Source of the DNA: Methanoregula sp.
GTDB lineage: Archaea > Halobacteriota > Methanomicrobia > Methanomicrobiales > Methanospirillaceae
Direction of reading: 5' to 3'
Assembly (NCBI GenBank): GCA_026394635.1
Contig: JAPKXV010000249.1
Span: 1-24,794, forward strand
Length of the DNA stretch: 24,794 nt
A program made the translations under genes and the position numbers. Shown here piece by piece: positions 6,790-14,305 of the stretch (position 1 is the stretch's first letter; every line of letters starts with the position of its first letter). Below the pieces are notes generated by a model, which saw only the letters and a list, made by a program, of their open reading frames with translations, was not told the origin of the DNA and did no database searches.

Positions 6790-7218
6790 TCACCTGCGCG
6801 GTTTCTCCTTCCTGCCAATGACCATCTCGTGGAGGCAGACGTTGTTTACCTTGGTAACGACGTACCTGACGCCGGGGATATCTCCCATCGACCGGCCGAG
6901 ACGGCCGCCGATGCCCTCGATCTCTACCTCATCATGCTCGTCGATGAAGTTGATCGCGCCGTCGCCCACGGCAAACGCGGTGACCTGCCTTCCGTTCTTG
7001 ATCAGCTGGACGCGCACGCACTTGCGGATCGCGGAGTTTGGCTGCTTTGCCTCAACCCCGATCTTTTCCAGCACGATCCCTCTCGCCTGTGGAGCACCCT
7101 CACACGGGTCTGATTTCACATCGAGGTTGAGTTCCCGGCGGGCGTAGTTCTTGTCGCTCCACCGGAACTTATTTGAGTCCCGAACCAATTTTCTGGCTGC
7201 AAATTTACCCTGTCCCAT
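6790..7218 (-). CDS. rps12: 30S ribosomal protein S12 (uS12)
   Basis: uS12 sits at the decoding centre of the small subunit and contributes to codon-anticodon proofreading. The 142-residue product has the archaeal/eukaryal form (S23-like). It opens with MGQGKFAARKLVRD and contains KQPNSAIRKCVRVQLIKNG, the loop facing the A site, and ends in IGRKEKPRR. The ATG at 7218 has a GAGG element 8 nt upstream. It is the first gene of the shortened str operon. RNA polymerase, rpl30e and nusA-like genes, which often precede it in archaea, are absent: a divergent queD lies upstream instead. Confidence 0.97.
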   Translation of the reverse strand: MGQGKFAARKLVRDSNKFRWSDKNYARRELNLDVKSDPCEGAPQARGIVLEKIGVEAKQPNSAIRKCVRVQLIKNGRQVTAFAVGDGAINFIDEHDEVEIEGIGGRLGRSMGDIPGVRYVVTKVNNVCLHEMVIGRKEKPRR

Positions 7219-7268
7219 TCAATGGCCTCATGGTTGTTTTTTTTGTGGTTATCGATAATCCACGCTGA

Positions 7269-7334
7269 GATATATACTAGCGCAGGGAACCGATTTATAA
7301 ATTGTGGCATCCCACCTGCCTGTCGTATACTATT
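7269..7334. promoter_or_regulatory. Divergent promoter region between rps12 and queD
   Basis: Three TATA-like elements lie in this 140-bp gap: AGATATATA at 7269-7277, the near-symmetrical TTTATAAAT at 7294-7302, and GTATACTATT at 7325-7334. The first or second fits rps12 (leader of about 30-55 nt on the minus strand). The third sits about 30 nt before the queD ATG and would give a nearly leaderless transcript, which agrees with the lack of a Shine-Dalgarno there. Confidence 0.5.
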
Positions 7335-7358
7335 CACCCTTACTCATAATAATATAAT

Positions 7359-7787
7359 ATGCCGACCCGCCAATATGATACGATGAACGTCGCGATTTAC
7401 AAGGAGGTGTGGTTCGATGCAAGCCACCGCCTGCTCCACTACAAAGGCAAGTGCGCCAGCCTCCACGGTCACCGCTGGAAGGTGGAGGTGTGGATAGCAG
7501 GCGAGCCTGACGCGACCACCGGCATCCTGATCGATTATAATGTCATCAAACAGATCATCGAAAAGTTCGACCACCAGATCATGCTGAATGCCGCAGACCC
7601 GATGGTTACCTGCATTAAAAAGTTCCAGCACGTGATCACCACCCCCGGTGAACCGACCAGCGAGCTCCTCGCAGCCCTTATCAGGGACGAGCTCGGCGAG
7701 TACTGCCGCGCGCACCAGATCACGGCGAAGGTGACCAAGGTCAGGGTCTGGGAATCGCCCACCTGTTTTGCCGAGATTGCTGAATGA
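7359..7787 (+). CDS. queD: QueD, 6-carboxytetrahydropterin synthase
   Basis: QueD converts 7,8-dihydroneopterin triphosphate to 6-carboxy-5,6,7,8-tetrahydropterin, the first pathway-specific step to preQ0. In archaea preQ0 is used for archaeosine at tRNA position 15. The 142-residue product is a PTPS-fold protein with zinc-binding His23 (FDASHRL) and His36/His38 (LHGHRW), and catalytic Cys32 in CASLHGH. Glu131 in WESPTCF fits the pterin-anchoring glutamate. ATG 7359 is taken as the start. ATG 7383 (Met9, MNVAIYKEV) is a good alternative, since the eight extra residues are not conserved in the family. It opens a que operon and overlaps queE by 4 nt (ATGA). Confidence 0.93.
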   Translation: MPTRQYDTMNVAIYKEVWFDASHRLLHYKGKCASLHGHRWKVEVWIAGEPDATTGILIDYNVIKQIIEKFDHQIMLNAADPMVTCIKKFQHVITTPGEPTSELLAALIRDELGEYCRAHQITAKVTKVRVWESPTCFAEIAE

Positions 7788-8392
7788 AGATCGCTGAAAT
7801 TTTCAGAAGCCTCCAGGGGGAGGGGAAGAACCAGGGGAAACCCTGCCTGTTCATCCGGCTCGCCGGCTGCAACCTCCACTGCCGCTGGTGCGATACGAAG
7901 TACGCACAGGAAGGCGGCACCGAAATGAGCCCGGATGCGGTCCTCGAGCAGGTCTGGCGGACCAACCCGCAGTACGTCTGCATCACGGGTGGCGAACCCC
8001 TTCTCCAGGCAGATGAACTTGAACCGCTCCTTGCCTCGCTCCATAAACGAGGTACGAAGATCGACATCGAGACAAACGGCACCGTGGATTTTACAAATTT
8101 CCAGCCGTACGCGTCGATCTGCATGGACATAAAGTGCCCCTCATCCGGCGAAAAAAGCAAGCTTGAACTGCTTGAGAAAATCCGTGCGGAAGACAGCGTG
8201 AAGTTTGTGGTATATGATGAAGCAGACTGCCGGTATGCACGGGATGTCATGGATGCGCACCGGATCGCCGGTGAGATCTTTTTCTCTCCCGTATACGGGT
8301 CGGATATCCCACCCATCACCCGGTTTATCCTCTCAAACAATCTCCCGGTCCGGTTCCAGGTCCAGCTCCACAAGGTCATAGGGGTGAAATGA
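7784..8392 (+). CDS. queE: QueE, 7-carboxy-7-deazaguanine synthase
   Basis: QueE is a radical SAM enzyme that rearranges 6-carboxytetrahydropterin to 7-carboxy-7-deazaguanine. The 202-residue product has the short QueE architecture. It opens with MKIAEIFRSLQGEG, followed by the cluster motif GCNLHCRWCDT, which here is Cx3Cx2C (Cys 29, 33, 36). The SAM-contacting TGGEPL lies at about 69-74, and the C-terminal VQLHKVIGV is typical. Start and stop overlap queD and queC by 4 nt each, so the three proteins are probably made in step. Confidence 0.94.
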   Translation: MKIAEIFRSLQGEGKNQGKPCLFIRLAGCNLHCRWCDTKYAQEGGTEMSPDAVLEQVWRTNPQYVCITGGEPLLQADELEPLLASLHKRGTKIDIETNGTVDFTNFQPYASICMDIKCPSSGEKSKLELLEKIRAEDSVKFVVYDEADCRYARDVMDAHRIAGEIFFSPVYGSDIPPITRFILSNNLPVRFQVQLHKVIGVK

Positions 8393-9057
8393 TGAAAGCA
8401 GTCTGCCTGCTCTCCGGGGGGATGGACTCATCCACCCTCGCGTACCTCGCAAAGAGCGAAGGATATGAAATTTATGCATTGCACTTAAATTACGGGCAGC
8501 GGACTGAGGAAAAAGAGCGTGCGTGTGCAAAAAAGATTGCCGGACTGCTCGGTGCACAGGACTTTGTCGAAGTGGATGTCGGGTACTTTGCACGGTTCGG
8601 GGCCAGCAGCCTGACAGACCCGGCGATCGCCGTTGAGGGATTTGACCCGGCACGGGCACACATCCCCAATACCTATGTGCCGTTCCGGAACGCGAACCTG
8701 CTCGCAATTGCCACAAGCTACGCCGAATCAAAGGACGCGGATGCCATTTTTATCGGAGTCCAGTCGCTGGATTACAGCGGGTACCCTGACTGCCGGCCAC
8801 AGTTCATCGATGCGTTCCAGAGAGTCATCGACCTTGGCACAAAAGAGACGACCCACATCGCCCTGAACACGCCCTTTATCAGCATGACCAAAACCGAGAT
8901 CCTCAAACTGGGGCTTGCTCTCGGCGTCCCCTACAACCATACATGGTCGTGCTACCGGAACGAGACAAAGGCGTGCGGCACCTGCGGTTCATGCCACTTC
9001 CGCAAAGAGGCATTCGCCCATGCCGGTGTACCGGATCCCATCGGGTACGAGGTGTAG
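8389..9057 (+). CDS. queC: QueC, 7-cyano-7-deazaguanine (preQ0) synthase
   Basis: QueC uses ATP and ammonia to turn 7-carboxy-7-deazaguanine into preQ0, the base inserted at G15 by archaeal tRNA-guanine transglycosylase. The 222-residue product has the PP-loop SGGMDS (9-14), YVPFRNANLL (96-105), and a zinc site formed by Cys188, 196, 199 and 202 (CGTCGSC). Two tandem ATG codons (8389, 8392) are possible. GGGGTGA ends 1 nt before the first and 4 nt before the second, so ribosomes may favour the second. The stop TAG is followed immediately by the ATG of the NUDIX gene. Confidence 0.95.
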   Translation: MMKAVCLLSGGMDSSTLAYLAKSEGYEIYALHLNYGQRTEEKERACAKKIAGLLGAQDFVEVDVGYFARFGASSLTDPAIAVEGFDPARAHIPNTYVPFRNANLLAIATSYAESKDADAIFIGVQSLDYSGYPDCRPQFIDAFQRVIDLGTKETTHIALNTPFISMTKTEILKLGLALGVPYNHTWSCYRNETKACGTCGSCHFRKEAFAHAGVPDPIGYEV

Positions 9058-9555
9058 ATGGAGATATTCCGGGGCAGGCGCCTGTGGATAGAGAAGACAA
9101 AGGTCCGGTTGCCCAACGGCATCGAACGGGAGAAGGTGATCATCCACCCGGGAAACGCGGTGGCGGTCCTCCCGATCGACAGGGATCGCTGCAAGCTCCT
9201 GAGGCAGTACCGGTACGCAGTGGGACAGTACATTTTCGAGGCGCCTGCCGGAACGATGGAAGAAGGCGAAAACCCGCTGGAGACGGCTCACCGGGAACTC
9301 ATCGAGGAGACCGGTTTTGAGGCGGACACGATCGTGCCAAAAGGGTTCATCTACACCACCCCGGGGTTTACCGATGAGAAGATCTTTTTGTTTGAAGCCC
9401 GCGGTCTTGCACCCTCACATGAGTTCAAAAAGGATGAGGATGAGGTGATCGAAGTCGTGGATGTGGCGATGAAGGACCTTGAGGCCATGATACGGGACGG
9501 CACGATCTGTGATGCGAAAACGATCTGCCTGGTCCACCACTGCATGAGGGAGTAA
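9058..9555 (+). CDS. NUDIX hydrolase, ADP-ribose pyrophosphatase-like
   Basis: This enzyme probably hydrolyses a nucleoside diphosphate linked to another moiety, ADP-ribose being the usual substrate of this subgroup. In the 165-residue product the NUDIX box runs from Gly65 to Phe87: G-x5-E71-x7-R79-E80-L-I-E83-E84-x-G86. It is preceded by FEAPAG (60-65), typical of ADP-ribose pyrophosphatases. It starts on the base after the queC stop, so it is translated as part of the que operon. Whether it serves deazaguanine metabolism, for example by cleaning up a nucleotide by-product, or only shares transcription cannot be told from sequence. Substrate assignment is by family only. Confidence 0.88.
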   Translation: MEIFRGRRLWIEKTKVRLPNGIEREKVIIHPGNAVAVLPIDRDRCKLLRQYRYAVGQYIFEAPAGTMEEGENPLETAHRELIEETGFEADTIVPKGFIYTTPGFTDEKIFLFEARGLAPSHEFKKDEDEVIEVVDVAMKDLEAMIRDGTICDAKTICLVHHCMRE

Positions 9556-9557
9556 GA

Positions 9558-10430
9558 TTGCGTCCTGTCCTCGTCGTTTTGTGTGTCATCGCGCTCTGTA
9601 TCTGCGCCGGGTGTACCGGCACAGGCCAGAAAGCGTCCTATTCGGTGGATAACAACGGCGTCCTTGCCGTCACCTGTGCCCCGGTTACCACAACTGAAGA
9701 AGTGCTCGTTTCAAACGGGACCTACACGAACACGCGGATCGTGATGCACACCCAGACCGGTGACGTGATCTCGTACCTTGCTGCCCCAAAGCAGCCGAAA
9801 GCCGCGATCGTGTATGTGCCGGGCGCAGGTGAGAAGATTGCCGGGCACGAAGAAAGGATGGTCCGGTACGCAGCCGCAGGGTACGCGTTCCTCTTTGTGG
9901 ATATCCGGGGCAATGGCGCGGAGACCCCGGGCTACCCGTTCAACCCGCAGGCAGACTATGGGCTGTTTGAGAAGGGGCAATGGCCCCAGTTCTACAACAT
10001 TGTCTGTGACCTCTCAACAGCACGCGGGATGCTTGCCGACAGGTTCGGAGTGCCGGTCTATACACTCGGATCGAGCAACGGGGGAAGATATGCCGCGGTC
10101 GCTGCGGCAGTCGATCCGCAGTTTTCGGGGTATATCGGGGTATCGACATCAGGGTTTGACATGGCAGGCGAACAATATTCCGGCGATTCACGGCGGTTCC
10201 TGCTGTCTGTGGACCCGGACAATTATATCAGCAGGATCTCACCAAGACCTGTCTGGATCTTCCACTCAAAAACAGACAATATCATCCCGTTTACGGATGG
10301 TCAAAAACTCTACGAACGGGCGCAGGACCCGAAGGAATTTACCGAATTTGCCGGCGGGCACGGCATCAACACCGATGTCGATGACCGGATTATTCTGCAA
10401 TGGGCGCAAATTTATGGCAACCGCGGGTGA
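9558..10430 (+). CDS. Membrane-anchored alpha/beta hydrolase lipoprotein
   Basis: This is a predicted extracytoplasmic serine hydrolase of unknown substrate, 290 residues. The N-terminus is a lipoprotein signal with the lipobox ending Cys-Ala-Gly-Cys19. The hydrolase domain (about 75-285) has the oxyanion region YVPGAG, the nucleophile elbow GSSNGG (171-176, Ser173), a candidate acid Asp240 (HSKTDNIIP) and His268 (GGHGI). The start is TTG at 9558, supported by GAGGGAG upstream and by the signal peptide that begins there. It follows the NUDIX stop by only 2 nt and so closes the que operon, although its membrane location makes a direct role in preQ0 synthesis unlikely. Confidence 0.87.
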   Translation: MRPVLVVLCVIALCICAGCTGTGQKASYSVDNNGVLAVTCAPVTTTEEVLVSNGTYTNTRIVMHTQTGDVISYLAAPKQPKAAIVYVPGAGEKIAGHEERMVRYAAAGYAFLFVDIRGNGAETPGYPFNPQADYGLFEKGQWPQFYNIVCDLSTARGMLADRFGVPVYTLGSSNGGRYAAVAAAVDPQFSGYIGVSTSGFDMAGEQYSGDSRRFLLSVDPDNYISRISPRPVWIFHSKTDNIIPFTDGQKLYERAQDPKEFTEFAGGHGINTDVDDRIILQWAQIYGNRG

Positions 10431-10439
10431 ATAGGTTAT

Positions 10440-10464
10440 AGCTTTAAAGAGAGGTTGAAAATCC
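10440..10464 (+). promoter_or_regulatory. Promoter and SD region of aRF1
   Basis: Between the hydrolase stop and the aRF1 ATG at 10469 lies an AT-rich stretch with TTATAGCTTTAAAG, a plausible TATA element, followed by GAGAGGT about 13 nt before the ATG. The region is only 38 bp, so read-through from the que operon is also possible. Confidence 0.35.
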
Positions 10465-10468
10465 AAAA

Positions 10469-11740
10469 ATGGCCGAAGTAAGTGAGATGGATGATGCGCG
10501 CAAGCGCTACGAATTCAAAAAGACGCTTGAAAAGCTTGAGATCCAGCAGGGTGACGGGACAGAGCTGATCACGCTCTACATCCCGCCCGAGAAGCAGATC
10601 TACGAAGTGACCAACCAGCTCAAGGATGAGTTCGGGCAGTGCGCCAACATCAAGAGCAAACAGACGCGGACGAATGTTCAGAGCGCGATCTCATCCATCC
10701 TCGCCCGGCTCAAATATTACAAGAGGCCCCCGGAACATGGCATGGCTGTTTTCTGCGGCACGGTCCAGCTCTACGGCGACCGGACTGACCTCCAGTGCAC
10801 GATCATCGAACCTCCGGAACCTCTCAACCTCTCCATGTACCGGTGCAGCTCGAAGTTCGAGCTCGAACCGCTCAGACAGATGCTGGAGGAAAAATTCGTC
10901 TACGGCCTGCTCGTGCTCGACCGGCGGGAATCATACTGGGGGTTTTTGCGCGGCAACCGGATCGAGCCGATGGGGGGGGCAACCTCAACGGTCCCCGGCA
11001 AGCAGCGCAAAGGCGGCCAGTCGGCTGCCCGGTTCGGGCGGCTCCGCGAGATCGCCATCCACGAGTTCTATTCAAAAGTAGGGGAACGGTCAAGCGCCAT
11101 CTTCCTTGCCGAGAAGGATTTCTTTGAACGCTTCAAGGGTGTGCTTATCGGGGGGCCCAGCCCCACCAAGGAAGAGTTTGAGGCAGGCAGTTTCCTGCAC
11201 CATGAGATCCAGAAACGGATCGTCGGCCTGTTCGATGTTGCCTATACCAATGAGGACGGGTTATCGGAACTCGTGGATTCGGCAAAAGACGCGCTCAAGG
11301 GCATGACCGTCATCAAGGAGAAGGCGTTCGTGGACAAGTTCCTCAAGGAACTGGTAAAAGACGGGGGGCTTGCAGCGTACGGGGAGGAGAGCATACGGAA
11401 AAACCTTGGGGTCGGGGCCATCGATACCCTGCTCCTTTCCGGAAACCTGCGCAAGTCCCGGCTTAAGGTCAGATGCCAGTCCTGCGGGCATACTGATGAA
11501 CGGACCGTCAGCATGGAACCGGGGAAAACGGTCAAAGACGTTACGCTCGGCACCTGCCCGAAGTGCACGGCACCACTCGCGCTCGAGGATGAGACAGACA
11601 TTGTTGACGAACTGACCAGGCTCGCCGACCAGAGCAGTGCAAAAGTGGAGATTATTTCCGATGATTTTGAGGAGGGATCGATCCTCTTCTCTGCCTTCGG
11701 CGGGATTGCCGCGATCCTCAGGTACAGGACGGGGTTGTGA
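10469..11740 (+). CDS. prf1: Peptide chain release factor aRF1
   Basis: This archaeal class-1 release factor reads all three stop codons and triggers hydrolysis of peptidyl-tRNA. The 423-residue product has the stop-codon recognition motif NIKS (60-63) and the YxCxxxF motif YRCSSKF (124-130) in domain 1. The catalytic GGQ (182-184) is within KQRKGGQSAARFGR. A zinc-ribbon-like insert in domain 3 has cysteines in CQSCGH and CPKC. The length is standard. Its stop overlaps the first bases of argS. It heads a run of translation genes. The leading residues MAEVSEMDDARKRYEFKK match the family, supporting this ATG. Confidence 0.97.
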   Translation: MAEVSEMDDARKRYEFKKTLEKLEIQQGDGTELITLYIPPEKQIYEVTNQLKDEFGQCANIKSKQTRTNVQSAISSILARLKYYKRPPEHGMAVFCGTVQLYGDRTDLQCTIIEPPEPLNLSMYRCSSKFELEPLRQMLEEKFVYGLLVLDRRESYWGFLRGNRIEPMGGATSTVPGKQRKGGQSAARFGRLREIAIHEFYSKVGERSSAIFLAEKDFFERFKGVLIGGPSPTKEEFEAGSFLHHEIQKRIVGLFDVAYTNEDGLSELVDSAKDALKGMTVIKEKAFVDKFLKELVKDGGLAAYGEESIRKNLGVGAIDTLLLSGNLRKSRLKVRCQSCGHTDERTVSMEPGKTVKDVTLGTCPKCTAPLALEDETDIVDELTRLADQSSAKVEIISDDFEEGSILFSAFGGIAAILRYRTGL

Positions 11741-13425
11741 TGGAAGACGAGACCAGCGATTTTAAAAAACGTTATGACGCGATTTTTAAGGTACTGCAGG
11801 AGTCTTCAGGGAGTAATGAGATCCAGCTCGTTGACGGTGGCGAGCATGCCGACCTTTCATCAACGCAGGCATTTATCGTCGCAAAAGAGAAGAAAATCCC
11901 CCCGGCAACATGGGCACAGGATTTCGTAAGCACTTATTCCCGGGCAATCAGCGAGACCGCATCTGCGACCGTGAAGGCGGCCGGGCCGTACCTGAACTTT
12001 TATTTTGATGATTCATATCTGGCCAATGCCCTGAGCAATGCGACACAACCCGGCTACGGCTCTTCTTTGAAGAAAACGATACGGGTTGTCCTCGAGCACA
12101 CGAGCGCAAACCCGAATGGTCCCCTCCACGTCGGCCACATCAGGAACTCGATCATCGGTGACACGCTCGCACGCGCATTCCGGAAGGCGGGATACCGGCT
12201 CGAGGTGCAGTATTATGTCAACGACATGGGACGCCAGATCGCAATCGTGATCTGGGGATTTGACCATCTGGACAGCGCACAGGCTGAAGGGGAAAAAGAG
12301 GACGCCCACATCGCCCGTATCTACATTGCTGCAAACCGGGCAATCGAGAAAGACGCAGCCATCACCGGGCAGGTCGACACCCTGATGCAGCTTGTTGAAG
12401 GGGGTGACCCTGCTACGGTCAAAAAGTTCAGGAAAGAAGTGTCCCGCTGCCTGGATGGATTTGCGGTCACGTTAAAAAACCTCAATGTCGCCCACAACCG
12501 GTTTGTCTGGGAGAGCGATTTCATCCGGAACGGGGACACAAAACGGGTTATTTCCCGGATCAAAAAACTCCCGCAGGCAAAGGAGGAGGGGACGCTGGCA
12601 CTCGACCTCTCAGAATTCGGGTTTGAGAACAAATACGTGATCCGGCGGACTGACGGTACTTCGGTATACGCCGCCCGCGACCTCGCGTTTCATGCATGGA
12701 AAGCAGCCAACTTTGACCGGATCATCGATGTGCTGGGCGCCGATCACAAGCTGATCGGAGCGCAGCTCCAGTGCACGCTTAAACTTCTGGGAGAGAGAAC
12801 CCCCGAGATCGTCTACTTCGAGTTTGTCTCGCTCCCGGAGGGTTCGATGAGTACCCGGGCAGGAAAATTTGTCTCTGCAGACGACCTGATCACCGAGGTG
12901 ACCAAACACGCTTTTCATGAAGTGACCATGCGAAGGCCGGAACTGGAAGAGAGCACCAGAAAATCGATCGCATCCTCAGTTGCGCTCGCAGCGATACGGT
13001 ACGATATTGTAAAGGTTTCTCCGGAAACGCGCACTGTGTTTGACTGGAATGACGCGCTCAACTTCGAACGCCAGAGCGGCCCTTACATCCAGTACGCCCA
13101 TGCCCGGGCCTGCAGTATTCTCGAGAAGGCAGGAACATTTACCGAATGCTGCGAGCTGGAGACAGATTATGAGATCGCGCTTGCCCGGCAGATCGCAAAA
13201 TTCCCCATTGTGATTGGAAAGGTCATCACCGAGCTCCGCCCTCACTTCCTTGCAACCTACGCCCGCGAACTTGCCGACACATTCAATTCATTCTATCATT
13301 TCGAGCCGGTGTTAAAGAGCGAGGGGGCTGTCAGGGACCGGCGGCTTACCCTCGTAAAAGCTGCACAGAACACCCTCAAAGAGTCCCTTGAGACTCTGGG
13401 GATCGATGCCATCAGCACCATGTAA
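11740..13425 (+). CDS. argS: Arginyl-tRNA synthetase
   Basis: This class I aminoacyl-tRNA synthetase charges tRNA-Arg. The product has 561 residues. The N-terminal Add1 domain (about 1-110) is followed by the Rossmann catalytic fold with ANPNGPLHVGHIRNS, in which HVGH (about 130-133) is the HIGH signature. The KMSKS equivalent is the degenerate GSMSTRAGKF, as usual in ArgRS. The C-terminal DALR anticodon-binding domain ends in SLETLGIDAISTM. The ATG at 11740 overlaps the prf1 stop by 1 nt. An in-frame GTG one codon earlier is the alternative. The last 20 nt overlap the start of taw1. Confidence 0.96.
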   Translation: MEDETSDFKKRYDAIFKVLQESSGSNEIQLVDGGEHADLSSTQAFIVAKEKKIPPATWAQDFVSTYSRAISETASATVKAAGPYLNFYFDDSYLANALSNATQPGYGSSLKKTIRVVLEHTSANPNGPLHVGHIRNSIIGDTLARAFRKAGYRLEVQYYVNDMGRQIAIVIWGFDHLDSAQAEGEKEDAHIARIYIAANRAIEKDAAITGQVDTLMQLVEGGDPATVKKFRKEVSRCLDGFAVTLKNLNVAHNRFVWESDFIRNGDTKRVISRIKKLPQAKEEGTLALDLSEFGFENKYVIRRTDGTSVYAARDLAFHAWKAANFDRIIDVLGADHKLIGAQLQCTLKLLGERTPEIVYFEFVSLPEGSMSTRAGKFVSADDLITEVTKHAFHEVTMRRPELEESTRKSIASSVALAAIRYDIVKVSPETRTVFDWNDALNFERQSGPYIQYAHARACSILEKAGTFTECCELETDYEIALARQIAKFPIVIGKVITELRPHFLATYARELADTFNSFYHFEPVLKSEGAVRDRRLTLVKAAQNTLKESLETLGIDAISTM

Positions 13426-14305
13426 TGCCCTGATAAAACAGGGCTACCAGTTTTTTTCGCCGGCGTCTTCTGCAGCACTCAAGCCCTGCATGTGGTGCAA
13501 ACGGGCACTTACCGGCGGTGAGATGTGCTACAAGCACCAGTTCTACGGGATCGCGAGCCACCGCTGCGTCCAGATGACGCCGACCCTGCGCTGCAACCAG
13601 CGCTGCCTCTTCTGCTGGCGCTCGTTCGAACACGAAGTGACTGATGAGGAGGAGTGCTCTCCAGAGGCAATTCTTGCGGGCATCTACAAGCTCCAGAAAA
13701 AAGCGCTCGCCGGGTATAACGCAGTCCTCGATAATACGGTGACCGGTGAACGGTGGCAGGAAGCGCTGGACCCAAAGCATGTCGCAATCTCCCTTTCCGG
13801 AGAGCCCACCCTGTACCGTCATCTCCCCGGGCTCATCGACCTCTTCCACCAAAGCGGGTACACGACATTTTTGGTGAGCAATGGCACGAATCCCGGTATG
13901 CTTGCACGCTGCCACCCGTATCAGACGTACGTCTCGCTCGACGCTCCTGACAGGGAGACATACATGAAAACGTGCCGCCCGCAAAAAGATTACTGGGAAC
14001 GGGTGCAGGAGAGCCTGCACCTGCTGGGAGAACGGAGATCGGCGGTGCGGATAACCCTTGTCGCCGGTTTAAATGACATCGCCCCGGAACGATACGCGGG
14101 GCTGGTGCAGGACTCGGGGGCATCGTTTGTTGAGGTGAAGGGATACATGTATCTGGGATACAGTAGAAACCGATTAAAAAGGGAGAATATGCCGGAGCAT
14201 GAACGGGTCCGCAAATTTGCTGAACAGATCTCGCAAGCATGCGATTACACAATAAGAGATGAGAACCGGCTCAGCAGGGTGGTCTGCCTGGAGCGAGTGC
14301 TATGA
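13406..14305 (+). CDS. taw1: Taw1, tRNA 4-demethylwyosine synthase
   Basis: This TYW1-family radical SAM enzyme condenses pyruvate with N1-methylguanosine at position 37 of tRNA-Phe to form the tricyclic 4-demethylwyosine base. The 299-residue product has the SAM cluster motif CNQRCLFC (Cys 63, 67, 70) and GEPTLY. Three further cysteines, Cys28, 41 and 54, are spaced 13 and 13 residues apart, matching the spacing of the second Fe-S cluster ligands described for the Methanocaldococcus enzyme. The ATG at 13406 lies inside argS (20-nt overlap). A TTG at 13388 is a weaker alternative. The gene overlaps sepS by 4 nt. The flavodoxin domain of eukaryotic TYW1 is absent, as expected in archaea. Confidence 0.95.
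   Translation: MPSAPCNALIKQGYQFFSPASSAALKPCMWCKRALTGGEMCYKHQFYGIASHRCVQMTPTLRCNQRCLFCWRSFEHEVTDEEECSPEAILAGIYKLQKKALAGYNAVLDNTVTGERWQEALDPKHVAISLSGEPTLYRHLPGLIDLFHQSGYTTFLVSNGTNPGMLARCHPYQTYVSLDAPDRETYMKTCRPQKDYWERVQESLHLLGERRSAVRITLVAGLNDIAPERYAGLVQDSGASFVEVKGYMYLGYSRNRLKRENMPEHERVRKFAEQISQACDYTIRDENRLSRVVCLERVL

Noticed and set aside
13388..13405. TTG start for taw1
   Set aside because: It has a rare start codon, deeper overlap with argS and no better ribosome-binding site than the ATG at 13406.
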